Source: Anaerolinea sp. | GTDB lineage: Bacteria > Chloroflexota > Anaerolineae > Anaerolineales > Villigracilaceae | Assembly: GCA_020720965.1 (NCBI GenBank) | Contig: DYNS01000119.1 | Location: 1 to 8,287 of the forward strand | Length of the DNA stretch: 8,287 nucleotides | Reading direction: 5' to 3' | Shown here: positions 1-5,191 of the stretch, piece after piece | Position numbering within the stretch: position 1 is the stretch's first letter | Layout: each line of letters opens with the position of its first letter | Translations under genes and position numbers: made by a program | The notes under the pieces: model-generated | Told to the model about the DNA's origin: nothing | The model's database searches: none | The model's input: the letters and a program-made list of their open reading frames with translations, nothing else

Positions 1-2
1 TG

Positions 3-764
3 CACCCCAGTGCCGGGGATGCCCAAGTGTTGGGGCTTACGCCCTGGCGGGAGCGGCAGAAACTGGCTTTTCAGATTGGCACAGTGTTTGGGCAGCGCCC
101 GCAGTTGTGGTATCACCTCCCGGCTTTGGATACTTTTACCCTGTTCGGTAAGATTTATGAGTTGGAGGATGCCTTCATTAAAAGAAGGATTGGTTTTCTC
201 AGCGAAGCCTTCGACTTAAAAGACCTGCTGGAGACCCCGGTGCGTAAACTCTCGCTGGGGCAGCGGATGCGCTGCGAGGTGGCGGCATCCCTCCTGCATA
301 AGCCCAAACTCCTGCTGCTGGATGAACCCTCCATCGGATTGGATGTGGTTGCAAAGCAGCACATTCGGGATGCCATTCGTACCATGAGCGCGGAAGAAAA
401 GGTCGGCGTTTTGCTTACATCCCACGATGCCAGCGACCTGGAGGCGCTCTGTCACCGGGTCATCATCATCAATCACGGGCAAATTGTATACCGCGACAAA
501 GTCTCCAACCTGAAGCGCAAGTTTCTTACCCGCAAAACGGTGGAGGTGCGCTACGCTGCCGAGGTGCCGGAGAATTTTCACATTCCGGGTATGGAAACGG
601 TAAAGGTGGGGCGTTACGGCGCAAAGTTGACCTTTAACACCCAAAACATCCCCGCCGATGTCGTTCTATCCCGGCTTTCTGCCGTTGGCACGCTGGCAGA
701 CATCACCATCTCCGACCCTCCGCTGGAGGATGTGATTGGGATGATTTACGCCCAGGCGGGTTAA
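3..764 (+). CDS. ABC-2 type exporter ATPase subunit (COG4586-like), 5' end outside window
   Basis: This is the nucleotide-binding subunit of an ABC exporter and should hydrolyse ATP at the inner face of the membrane to drive the two permeases that follow. The reading frame is open to the left edge, giving 253 visible residues; the Walker A loop lies in the missing N-terminal part (probably some 50-60 residues). Visible in order are the Q-loop region VFGQRPQLW (nt 84-110), the signature LSLGQ (249-263), Walker B LLLLDEP (309-329), D-loop SIGLD and the switch His in LLTSHD (423-425). The VFGQR.QLW and LSLGQRMRCE wording is typical of the COG4586 family found with COG4587/COG3694 permeases. The last 80 or so residues form a small accessory domain of unknown role. 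The next gene starts 3 nt after the stop, so the three genes form one operon. Substrate unknown; family assignment is secure. Confidence 0.93.
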   Translation, partial: HPSAGDAQVLGLTPWRERQKLAFQIGTVFGQRPQLWYHLPALDTFTLFGKIYELEDAFIKRRIGFLSEAFDLKDLLETPVRKLSLGQRMRCEVAASLLHKPKLLLLDEPSIGLDVVAKQHIRDAIRTMSAEEKVGVLLTSHDASDLEALCHRVIIINHGQIVYRDKVSNLKRKFLTRKTVEVRYAAEVPENFHIPGMETVKVGRYGAKLTFNTQNIPADVVLSRLSAVGTLADITISDPPLEDVIGMIYAQAG

Positions 765-767
765 GCC

Positions 768-1553
768 ATGCAAAAATATTTTGCCATCTTCAAGGTTACT
801 CTCCTTAATAACCTGGCTTACCCCGCCGAGTTATTGGGGCGCTCGCTGATGATTCTGCCCTTTATGTGGATATTTCACCAGCTCTGGCGGGTCACTTTTG
901 CCGCCGCCGGGCAGGAGAGTATTAACGGGCTGACCGTTGCCAGCACGCTCTGGTATCTGCTTCTGGCGGAGACCATTGAACTGAGCCGCCCGCGCCTGGG
1001 GTACGCCATCTCGGACGCGGTGAAAGACGGTTCGATTGCCTACCTTCTCACCAAACCCTACGACTTTCTCCTCTACCATTACAGCAGCGCCCTCAGCGAA
1101 ACCCTGCTCAAAGGGATATTCAACTTCCTGGTCGGCGGGGCGTTGGTTTGGTTTTTGGTAGGTGCGCCCCCCAACCCGCTGGGTTGGCTTCCGGTTGCCA
1201 TCACCGTTCTTGGGGCATGGACTCTCAACTTTTGCATCTCCGCCCTCATTGGTCTTTCGGCTTTTGTGGTGGAGGATATTTCCGCTTTTCAGTGGGTTTA
1301 CCAAAAACTCGCCTTCATCTTTGGCGGGCTGCTCATCCCCTTAGATTTTTACCCCGCTTGGCTGCAAAACATCGCCCGCGCCCTACCTTTCTCCTCCATC
1401 CTGTACGGACCGGCGCGCCTGTTTGTGGAACCGTCTCTTTCAGCCTTTCTCAGCACCCTGGGGATGCAACTCGGCTGGATATTCGCCCTCTCGCTTGTGC
1501 TGGCTTTTGCCTATCGCCGCAGCCTGGCTTATTTAACCATCAACGGCGGCTAA
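768..1553 (+). CDS. ABC-2 family permease (COG4587-like)
   Basis: This 261-residue integral membrane protein is the first permease of the exporter and is expected to pair with the product of the next gene. About six hydrophobic segments can be seen: near residues 20-40, 55-70, 110-135, 140-168, 178-198 and 230-250. Two stretches are characteristic of ABC-2 permeases: a cytoplasmic coupling region around residues 75-100 containing DAVKDGSIAYLLTKPYD, and the late motif GLLIPLDFYPAWL followed by LPFSSILYGPARL. The length matches the family (about 260). The ATG lies 3 nt after the ATPase stop, with only a weak GGCGGG ribosome site just before it, consistent with translational coupling. Related proteins have been linked to drug or viologen export, but nothing here identifies the substrate. 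It is clearly distinct in sequence from the second permease, so the complex is probably a heterodimer. Confidence 0.9.
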   Translation: MQKYFAIFKVTLLNNLAYPAELLGRSLMILPFMWIFHQLWRVTFAAAGQESINGLTVASTLWYLLLAETIELSRPRLGYAISDAVKDGSIAYLLTKPYDFLLYHYSSALSETLLKGIFNFLVGGALVWFLVGAPPNPLGWLPVAITVLGAWTLNFCISALIGLSAFVVEDISAFQWVYQKLAFIFGGLLIPLDFYPAWLQNIARALPFSSILYGPARLFVEPSLSAFLSTLGMQLGWIFALSLVLAFAYRRSLAYLTINGG

Positions 1554-1556
1554 AGT

Positions 1557-2339
1557 ATGAACACTCTCAAATTCCTTCTCGCTCTCTGGAAAGCTAACCT
1601 GCAATCTGTCATGGAATACCGCGCCTCTTTCCTTACGCAGATGTTGGGGATGATTCTCAACAACAGCATTTATTTCCTGGTGTGGGTTATCTTCTTTGAA
1701 CGGTTCGATAATGTAAACGGTTGGGGCATCGGGGATATGTACGTCACCTTTGGCATTGCCGCCAGCGCCTTTGGGCTTGTTTCGCTTCTCTTTGGCAATA
1801 CCTTTAACCTGGGCGACATCATCACACGCGGCAGGTTAGATTACTACCTCTCCCTGCCCAAGCCCGTTCTGCTTCATGCCCTTGCCAGCCGCAGCACCGC
1901 CAGCGGCTTGGGAGATTTCGCCTACGGCTATCTCAGCCTTGCCGCCTCCGGGTTAATGACTCCGCAAAGCGCTTTGCGCTTTACGCTGGCAACTCTCCTC
2001 GCTGCCGTTGTTTTTGCTTCTTTCCTCATCCTGGTACAAAGCCTGGCATTTTGGATGGGCAGTTCCAACAGCCTGGTCAATATCGCCACCAACGCCATGA
2101 TAACCTTCGCCATCTACCCCATCACCCTGTTTGATAATACCGCCAAAGTCATTTTATTCACCCTCATCCCCGCGGCGCTGATGGGGGCGCTGCCCGCCAG
2201 TTTTACCATTTCCTTTCAATGGCAAACTTTGGGGCAACTGTTTTTGGGAGCCGTACTCTTTTTGGGGTTGGCAATTCTGGTCTTTCAAGCCGGTTTGCGC
2301 CGTTACGAAAGCGGGAGCGGCATTCAGGTGGAGGTGTAG
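1557..2339 (+). CDS. ABC-2 family permease (COG3694/DUF990-like)
   Basis: This 260-residue membrane protein is the second permease of the exporter. It has roughly six hydrophobic segments, near residues 25-48, 62-80, 118-130, 140-168, 178-210 and 228-246. The conserved cytoplasmic stretch RGRLDYYLSLPKPVLLHAL (about residues 92-110) and the C-terminal GLRRYESG are typical of the DUF990/ABC2_membrane_6 family, whose members normally sit with a COG4587 permease and a COG4586 ATPase, exactly as here. Its ATG follows the stop of the preceding permease after 3 nt, with a poor GGCGGC site upstream, so coupling is likely. The stop codon lies only 8 nt from the stop of the convergent cbiO gene, and I see no hairpin with a T-run between them. 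Substrate unknown. Confidence 0.9.
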   Translation: MNTLKFLLALWKANLQSVMEYRASFLTQMLGMILNNSIYFLVWVIFFERFDNVNGWGIGDMYVTFGIAASAFGLVSLLFGNTFNLGDIITRGRLDYYLSLPKPVLLHALASRSTASGLGDFAYGYLSLAASGLMTPQSALRFTLATLLAAVVFASFLILVQSLAFWMGSSNSLVNIATNAMITFAIYPITLFDNTAKVILFTLIPAALMGALPASFTISFQWQTLGQLFLGAVLFLGLAILVFQAGLRRYESGSGIQVEV

Positions 2340-2347
2340 CCCAGGGG

Positions 2348-3106
2348 TCAGGGCATTTCCAAGCCGTGCGCTTCCAACAGGGCTTGGTTTTGCAAAAGGT
2401 CGGCGGTTGCCCCATCCGCCACAACCTGCCCGCCGTCCATCATCACCGTGCGGGGGAAGAGCTCGCGCACCATTGCCAGGTCGTGAGTAGAGACCAACAT
2501 CGTCACCGGCAGCTCGTGAAGCAGATGAATGAGGGCGCGACGAGCGCGAGGGTCTAAACCGGCGCTTGGCTCGTCTAACACCAGCAAACGCGGAGACATG
2601 GAAAGAACGGTGGCAATCGCAATCCGCTTCTTTTCCCCCACGCTCAGGTGATGCGAGAGGCGGTTACGATATTCGCTCATCCGCACCGCTGCCAGGGCAT
2701 CTTCCACACGGCGGTACACCTCCGGCTCTGGCAGCCCCATGTGCAAGGGACCGAACGCCACATCCTCAAACACGGTGGGCGAGAAGAGCTGGTCGTCTGG
2801 GTTCTGAAACACCAGACCAACGGCGGCGCGGATGAGGGGCAGGTTTTTCTCCGTCAGCGGCAGACCGGCAACAGACAGGTTCCCGCTCCCGGTCAGAATC
2901 CCGTTCAGGTGCAGCATCAGGGTGCTTTTCCCCGCCCCGTTGGGACCAACCAGGGCAACTTTTTCGCCTTCGTTCAATTGCAGGTTGATGCCGCGCAGAG
3001 CGGGATGACCATCCGGGTAAGAAAAATGCAGGTCTTTGGCAAGCAAAAGCGCCCCAGGGGTGGCGGGCAAGGGTAAAACGGTGGGGGAGGGGTGAACAAT
3101 GGGCAT
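2348..3106 (-). CDS. cbiO: Cobalt/nickel ECF importer ATPase CbiO
   Basis: This 252-residue ATPase powers the metal importer together with CbiQ and CbiM. Motifs in order: Walker A GPNGAGKST (residues 54-62), Q-loop FQNPDDQLF (100-108, the wording typical of ECF/CbiO ATPases), signature LSVGEKKR (154-161), Walker B LLVLDEP (174-180), D-loop SAGLD (181-185) and switch His208 in STHD. The signature has Val in place of the first Gly of LSGGQ and Glu in place of Gln. I chose the ATG at 3106 because it overlaps the cbiQ stop by one base (TAATG), a classic coupling arrangement; the frame is also open further upstream, but that part lies inside cbiQ and reads unlike a CbiO N-terminus. The first 18 residues are a proline-rich extension before the ATPase fold. 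Cobalt versus nickel cannot be decided from this subunit. Confidence 0.93.
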   Translation of the reverse strand: MPIVHPSPTVLPLPATPGALLLAKDLHFSYPDGHPALRGINLQLNEGEKVALVGPNGAGKSTLMLHLNGILTGSGNLSVAGLPLTEKNLPLIRAAVGLVFQNPDDQLFSPTVFEDVAFGPLHMGLPEPEVYRRVEDALAAVRMSEYRNRLSHHLSVGEKKRIAIATVLSMSPRLLVLDEPSAGLDPRARRALIHLLHELPVTMLVSTHDLAMVRELFPRTVMMDGGQVVADGATADLLQNQALLEAHGLEMP

Positions 3107-3900
3107 TAGCGAATCCAACCTGTAAGTTGAGTGAGCAGAAGCGCAAACAGGGCAAGCCCCAAAAAGCGCCAATCGGACGGTTTCATGGTATGCGGGTGCA
3201 GGGTACGCAGGTTTCCGGTGTAGCCGCGTGAGAGCATGGCATTATAAATGCGGTCGCTGCGCTCATAACTGCGGATAAACAACTGCCCTGCCATGTTTCC
3301 TGCCACTTGCGCCCGCCAAAACAGCCCGCCGCCGCTTTTTTGCCCCGTCATGCCTGCGCTGCGGGCGGCGCGGGCGCGTAAGAGCCGCAGAACTTCATCC
3401 GTAAGTACAAAAAGGTAACGGTACAGAAAAGAAATAATGGTGATGAGAAGGCGCGGCATTCGTAAATGTTCCAGAGCGTGCAAAATATCGGGAAAAGGGG
3501 TGACAGCCACCAAGAGAATCGCCGCCTGCACAGAAAGCCAAGCCCGAATCAGTATTCCCGCAAAACGCACCAGACCGAAATCTGTTACCGTTAAAGTGAT
3601 ATTCGCGACCGAAAAGGAGAAAACCGGGTCGCCGAGCGGAGAGAAGATGGCGCTGAGCGCCGCAAGCGCAAAGGGCAGCGCCAAAAAGGAACGCCGAAAG
3701 GTAAACCAAAGCCCCAGGCGAGATTGGTCGTTGGCAACGAGGAGCAGGAACCAGGCAAGCCCCAATGCCAGCCAGGAGGCATCTGGCAGGAGGGCGTTGC
3801 CGAGAATAAAAGCAACGGTCAGGCTCACCTTTACACGCGGGTCCAGGCGGTGGAGACGGCTTTCGGCAAAGTGATAACGGTCAAATGCGTCAGAGTGCAT
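3106..3900 (-). CDS. cbiQ: Cobalt/nickel ECF importer transmembrane coupling protein CbiQ (EcfT)
   Basis: This 264-residue protein is the EcfT-type membrane subunit that links the CbiO ATPase to the substrate-binding CbiM. The family hallmark LDPRVK is at residues 19-24. Hydrophobic segments follow near 26-56, 66-88, 108-135 and 150-166. The long cytoplasmic coupling region (about 168-232) carries two Ala-Arg-type helices, around RARAARSAG (175-183) and AMLSRGYTG (221-229), which in EcfT proteins dock into the two ATPase grooves. A last membrane helix covers about 245-262. The ATG at 3900 is the first possible start, because an in-frame stop lies at 3916-3918. No purine-rich ribosome site precedes it: the 57-nt spacer after cbiM is C-rich on the coding strand. 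Translation may depend on coupling to cbiM or on an unstructured leader. The 3' end overlaps cbiO by one base. Confidence 0.93.
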   Translation of the reverse strand: MHSDAFDRYHFAESRLHRLDPRVKVSLTVAFILGNALLPDASWLALGLAWFLLLVANDQSRLGLWFTFRRSFLALPFALAALSAIFSPLGDPVFSFSVANITLTVTDFGLVRFAGILIRAWLSVQAAILLVAVTPFPDILHALEHLRMPRLLITIISFLYRYLFVLTDEVLRLLRARAARSAGMTGQKSGGGLFWRAQVAGNMAGQLFIRSYERSDRIYNAMLSRGYTGNLRTLHPHTMKPSDWRFLGLALFALLLTQLTGWIR

Positions 3901-3957
3901 GGGCGGGGAGTTTGGTTAAGCGGTGGGTTGGGTGAGGGGTAGGTAACGTCACTCTTT

Positions 3958-4896
3958 TCATCCTTGTGCCCGTCTCAGACTGCGCCCAATGAGAATGACC
4001 AGCCCCAAAGCCAGCAAAGCCCCAACCGCGCCCGCCGCGATGGTGGAAAGCGCCGTCTCGCCCAGCAGGGGGATGGTGTAATCTGGCAGGATGTTATACG
4101 GGGCGCTTTGCCCCGCGCCCAAAAAGCCCAAGTCTTCGGCAACCTTCTCCAACCCGTCCGGGTCGGCGGAGGCGAGGGGCGAGAGCAAGACTGCGCCAAG
4201 GGAAACGAAAACCCCGCCCAGTACCCATCCCTGCCCGCCCTGGCTGGCGGTTTTTTCGGCAGAGAGCAGGTCGGGGCGGGCTTGCTCAATAAACCCGAGG
4301 GCGGCAACGGTGATGATGGCTTCTCCCAACCCAATGAGCAGGTGAACGCCCAACATCGCCGGGACGACAATCTCCAGGCGGGAGGTGCCGCTAAGCCACA
4401 GTTGCAAAGCCGTAAGCAGCGCCGAGGCAACGGTAGAAAGCCAGGCGGCAAACCCGGCAACCCCCAGGCGCACCGGCTTGCCAACCCGGCTGCTGAGACG
4501 GTAAAGCCCAAACCCAATGAGGGCGGTAAGGATGCCCATGTTAAAAATGTTCGCGCCCATCACCAGCAAGCCGCCATCCTGAAAGAGCAGCGCCTGTATG
4601 CTAATGACGGCGGTCATCACCAAAATCCCTGCCCAGGGACCGAGGACAATGGCGGCGAGAGCGCCGCCCAAAAAGTGACCGGATGTGCCACCCACTACCG
4701 GAAAGTTGAGCATTTGCGCCGCAAAAACGAAGGCTGCCATTACGCCCATGAGCGGAATTTGCTTTTCGCCCAGGCTTTGGTTGGTTTTAGAAATTGCCGT
4801 TCCCACCGCCAGAGCGGTGAGCGCCCAAAAAACGAGGGAGATGACCAGGGTAAGAAAGCCATCCGGGATGTGTAAGGGTGCAGGGGAGAAGTGCAT
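3958..4896 (-). CDS. cbiM: Cobalt/nickel ECF substrate-binding protein CbiM fused to a PDGLE domain
   Basis: This 312-residue membrane protein should bind Co2+ or Ni2+ at the outer face and pass it through with CbiQ and CbiO. The CbiM fold covers about residues 8-210, with HIPDGF at 9-14, the GGTSGH segment ending in His74, GANIFNMG (114-121) and VHLLIGLGEA around His185. A C-terminal part (about 222-312) has a membrane helix, the PDGLE motif (246-250), an extracytoplasmic stretch and a final helix. This is the PDGLE/CbiN-NikN-like module, fused as in some NikMN proteins, and no separate cbiN is present. The ATG at 4896 is chosen for its AAAGGA ribosome site 8 nt upstream; an upstream ATG at 4995 falls in the tRNA terminator. 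Met-His is followed by six residues before LHIPDG, whereas CbiM normally begins Met-His at that motif. His9 and His74 are 65 apart, the same spacing as His2 and His67 in NikM2. Confidence 0.94.
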   Translation of the reverse strand: MHFSPAPLHIPDGFLTLVISLVFWALTALAVGTAISKTNQSLGEKQIPLMGVMAAFVFAAQMLNFPVVGGTSGHFLGGALAAIVLGPWAGILVMTAVISIQALLFQDGGLLVMGANIFNMGILTALIGFGLYRLSSRVGKPVRLGVAGFAAWLSTVASALLTALQLWLSGTSRLEIVVPAMLGVHLLIGLGEAIITVAALGFIEQARPDLLSAEKTASQGGQGWVLGGVFVSLGAVLLSPLASADPDGLEKVAEDLGFLGAGQSAPYNILPDYTIPLLGETALSTIAAGAVGALLALGLVILIGRSLRRAQG

Positions 4897-4904
4897 GTCA
4901 ATTG

Positions 4905-4910
4905 TCCTTT
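4905..4910 (-). promoter_or_regulatory. Ribosome binding site of cbiM
   Basis: The - strand reads AAAGGA with 8 nt before the ATG at 4896. It is the clearest Shine-Dalgarno-like site in the window and fixes the cbiM start at 4896 rather than at the in-frame ATG at 4995, which lies within the terminator of the neighbouring tRNA. Confidence 0.7.
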
Positions 4911-4938
4911 GTTCTAAAGCGGATAAGAGGATGGAGCG

Positions 4939-4947
4939 ATTATGCCA
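4939..4947 (-). promoter_or_regulatory. Candidate extended -10 promoter of the cbiMQO operon
   Basis: On the - strand the sequence TGGCATAAT fits an extended -10 element (TGn plus a hexamer with one mismatch to TATAAT). Transcription would start near 4932 and give a leader of about 36 nt before the cbiM ATG. There is no convincing -35 hexamer at the usual distance. The leader is too short for a cobalamin riboswitch, and I see no clear inverted repeat that would be a NikR-type operator. The neighbouring tRNA promoter has the related form TGGTATAAT. Confidence 0.45.
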
Positions 4948-4993
4948 CACAGGACTCTCAAAGTGTATCCAATTGGCGGAGGCTGACGGAATC

Positions 4994-5024
4994 AAAAATG
5001 CCCCGTTGGCTACGGGGCATTCTT
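4994..5024 (-). terminator. Intrinsic terminator after tRNA-Ser
   Basis: A perfect 9-bp stem (AATGCCCCG at 4997-5005 with CGGGGCATT at 5013-5021) encloses a 7-nt loop. On the - strand it is followed by a run of five Ts (4998-4994), so it should end the tRNA transcript just after the mature 3' end. It separates tRNA transcription from the cbiM promoter about 50 nt further on. A weaker T-run on the + strand side (5020-5026) could give some bidirectional activity. Confidence 0.85.
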
Positions 5025-5025
5025 T

Positions 5026-5115
5026 TGGCGGAGAGGGAGGGATTTGAACCCTCGTTCCCTTTCGGGAAACACGCTCTCCAGGCGTGCGCGCTAAACCAAG
5101 CTACGCGACCTCTCC
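5026..5115 (-). tRNA. tRNA-Ser (anticodon GGA)
   Basis: The - strand folds into a complete class II tRNA of 90 nt. The acceptor stem GGAGAGG (5115-5109) pairs fully with CCTCTCC (5036-5030), followed by G and an encoded CCA (5028-5026). The D arm has a GCG/CGC stem and a loop with A14, G18-G19 and A21. The anticodon stem CACGC/GCGTG holds the loop CTGGAGA, giving anticodon GGA at 5079-5077, which reads serine UCC and UCU codons. A long variable arm (TTCCC/GGGAA with a GAAA loop) is typical of tRNA-Ser, and the T arm is GAGGG-TTCAAAT-CCCTC. It has its own promoter at 5134-5142 and a terminator directly downstream, so it is a single-gene unit. Confidence 0.97.
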
Positions 5116-5133
5116 ACTATTAGAGCGGGCAAT

Positions 5134-5142
5134 ATTATACCA
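5134..5142 (-). promoter_or_regulatory. Promoter of tRNA-Ser (extended -10)
   Basis: The - strand reads TGGTATAAT, a perfect TATAAT preceded by an extended -10 TG. Transcription would start near 5127, about 12 nt before the mature tRNA 5' end. At the expected -35 position (5157-5162) the sequence is CCCGTC, a poor match, and it overlaps the -35 element of the divergent promoter at 5155-5182. Confidence 0.75.
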
Positions 5143-5154
5143 CGCTTTGCAGGG

Positions 5155-5182
5155 TTGACGGGACTTTTGTTCATGCTACAAT
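5155..5182 (+). promoter_or_regulatory. Sigma70-type promoter of the 664-residue membrane protein gene
   Basis: TTGACG (5155-5160) and TACAAT (5177-5182) are separated by 16 nt, a near-consensus housekeeping promoter. The expected transcription start (about 5189-5192) falls at or within a few bases of the ATG at 5192, leaving practically no 5' untranslated region. It stands back to back with the tRNA-Ser promoter on the other strand. Confidence 0.7.
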
Positions 5183-5191
5183 CCAACTCGT

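Noticed and set aside
3107..3172. In-frame extension of cbiO into cbiQ.
   Set aside because: The extension lies inside cbiQ; the TAATG stop-start overlap at 3104-3108 is the natural coupled start.
3901..3945. G-quadruplex in the cbiM-cbiQ spacer (+ strand).
   Set aside because: Only three G-runs of three or more lie close together; a fourth is too far away for a canonical motif.
4897..4993. Cobalamin riboswitch or NikR operator upstream of cbiM.
   Set aside because: The space is under 100 nt with no recognisable B12-box; no convincing inverted repeat was found. The CCAATTGG palindrome at 4969-4976 is too short to build on.
4897..4995. In-frame extension of cbiM to an upstream ATG at 4995.
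   Set aside because: The ATG lies in the terminator of tRNA-Ser, the extra residues do not resemble CbiM, and a good ribosome site precedes the ATG at 4896.
5026..5115. tRNA-Ser as an integration site with a mobile element beside it.
   Set aside because: No integrase and no direct repeat of the tRNA 3' end was seen in the window.
4878..5123. Open reading frame on the + strand across the tRNA.
   Set aside because: Its C-terminal part is the usual spurious translation of a tRNA complement; no promoter or ribosome site supports it.
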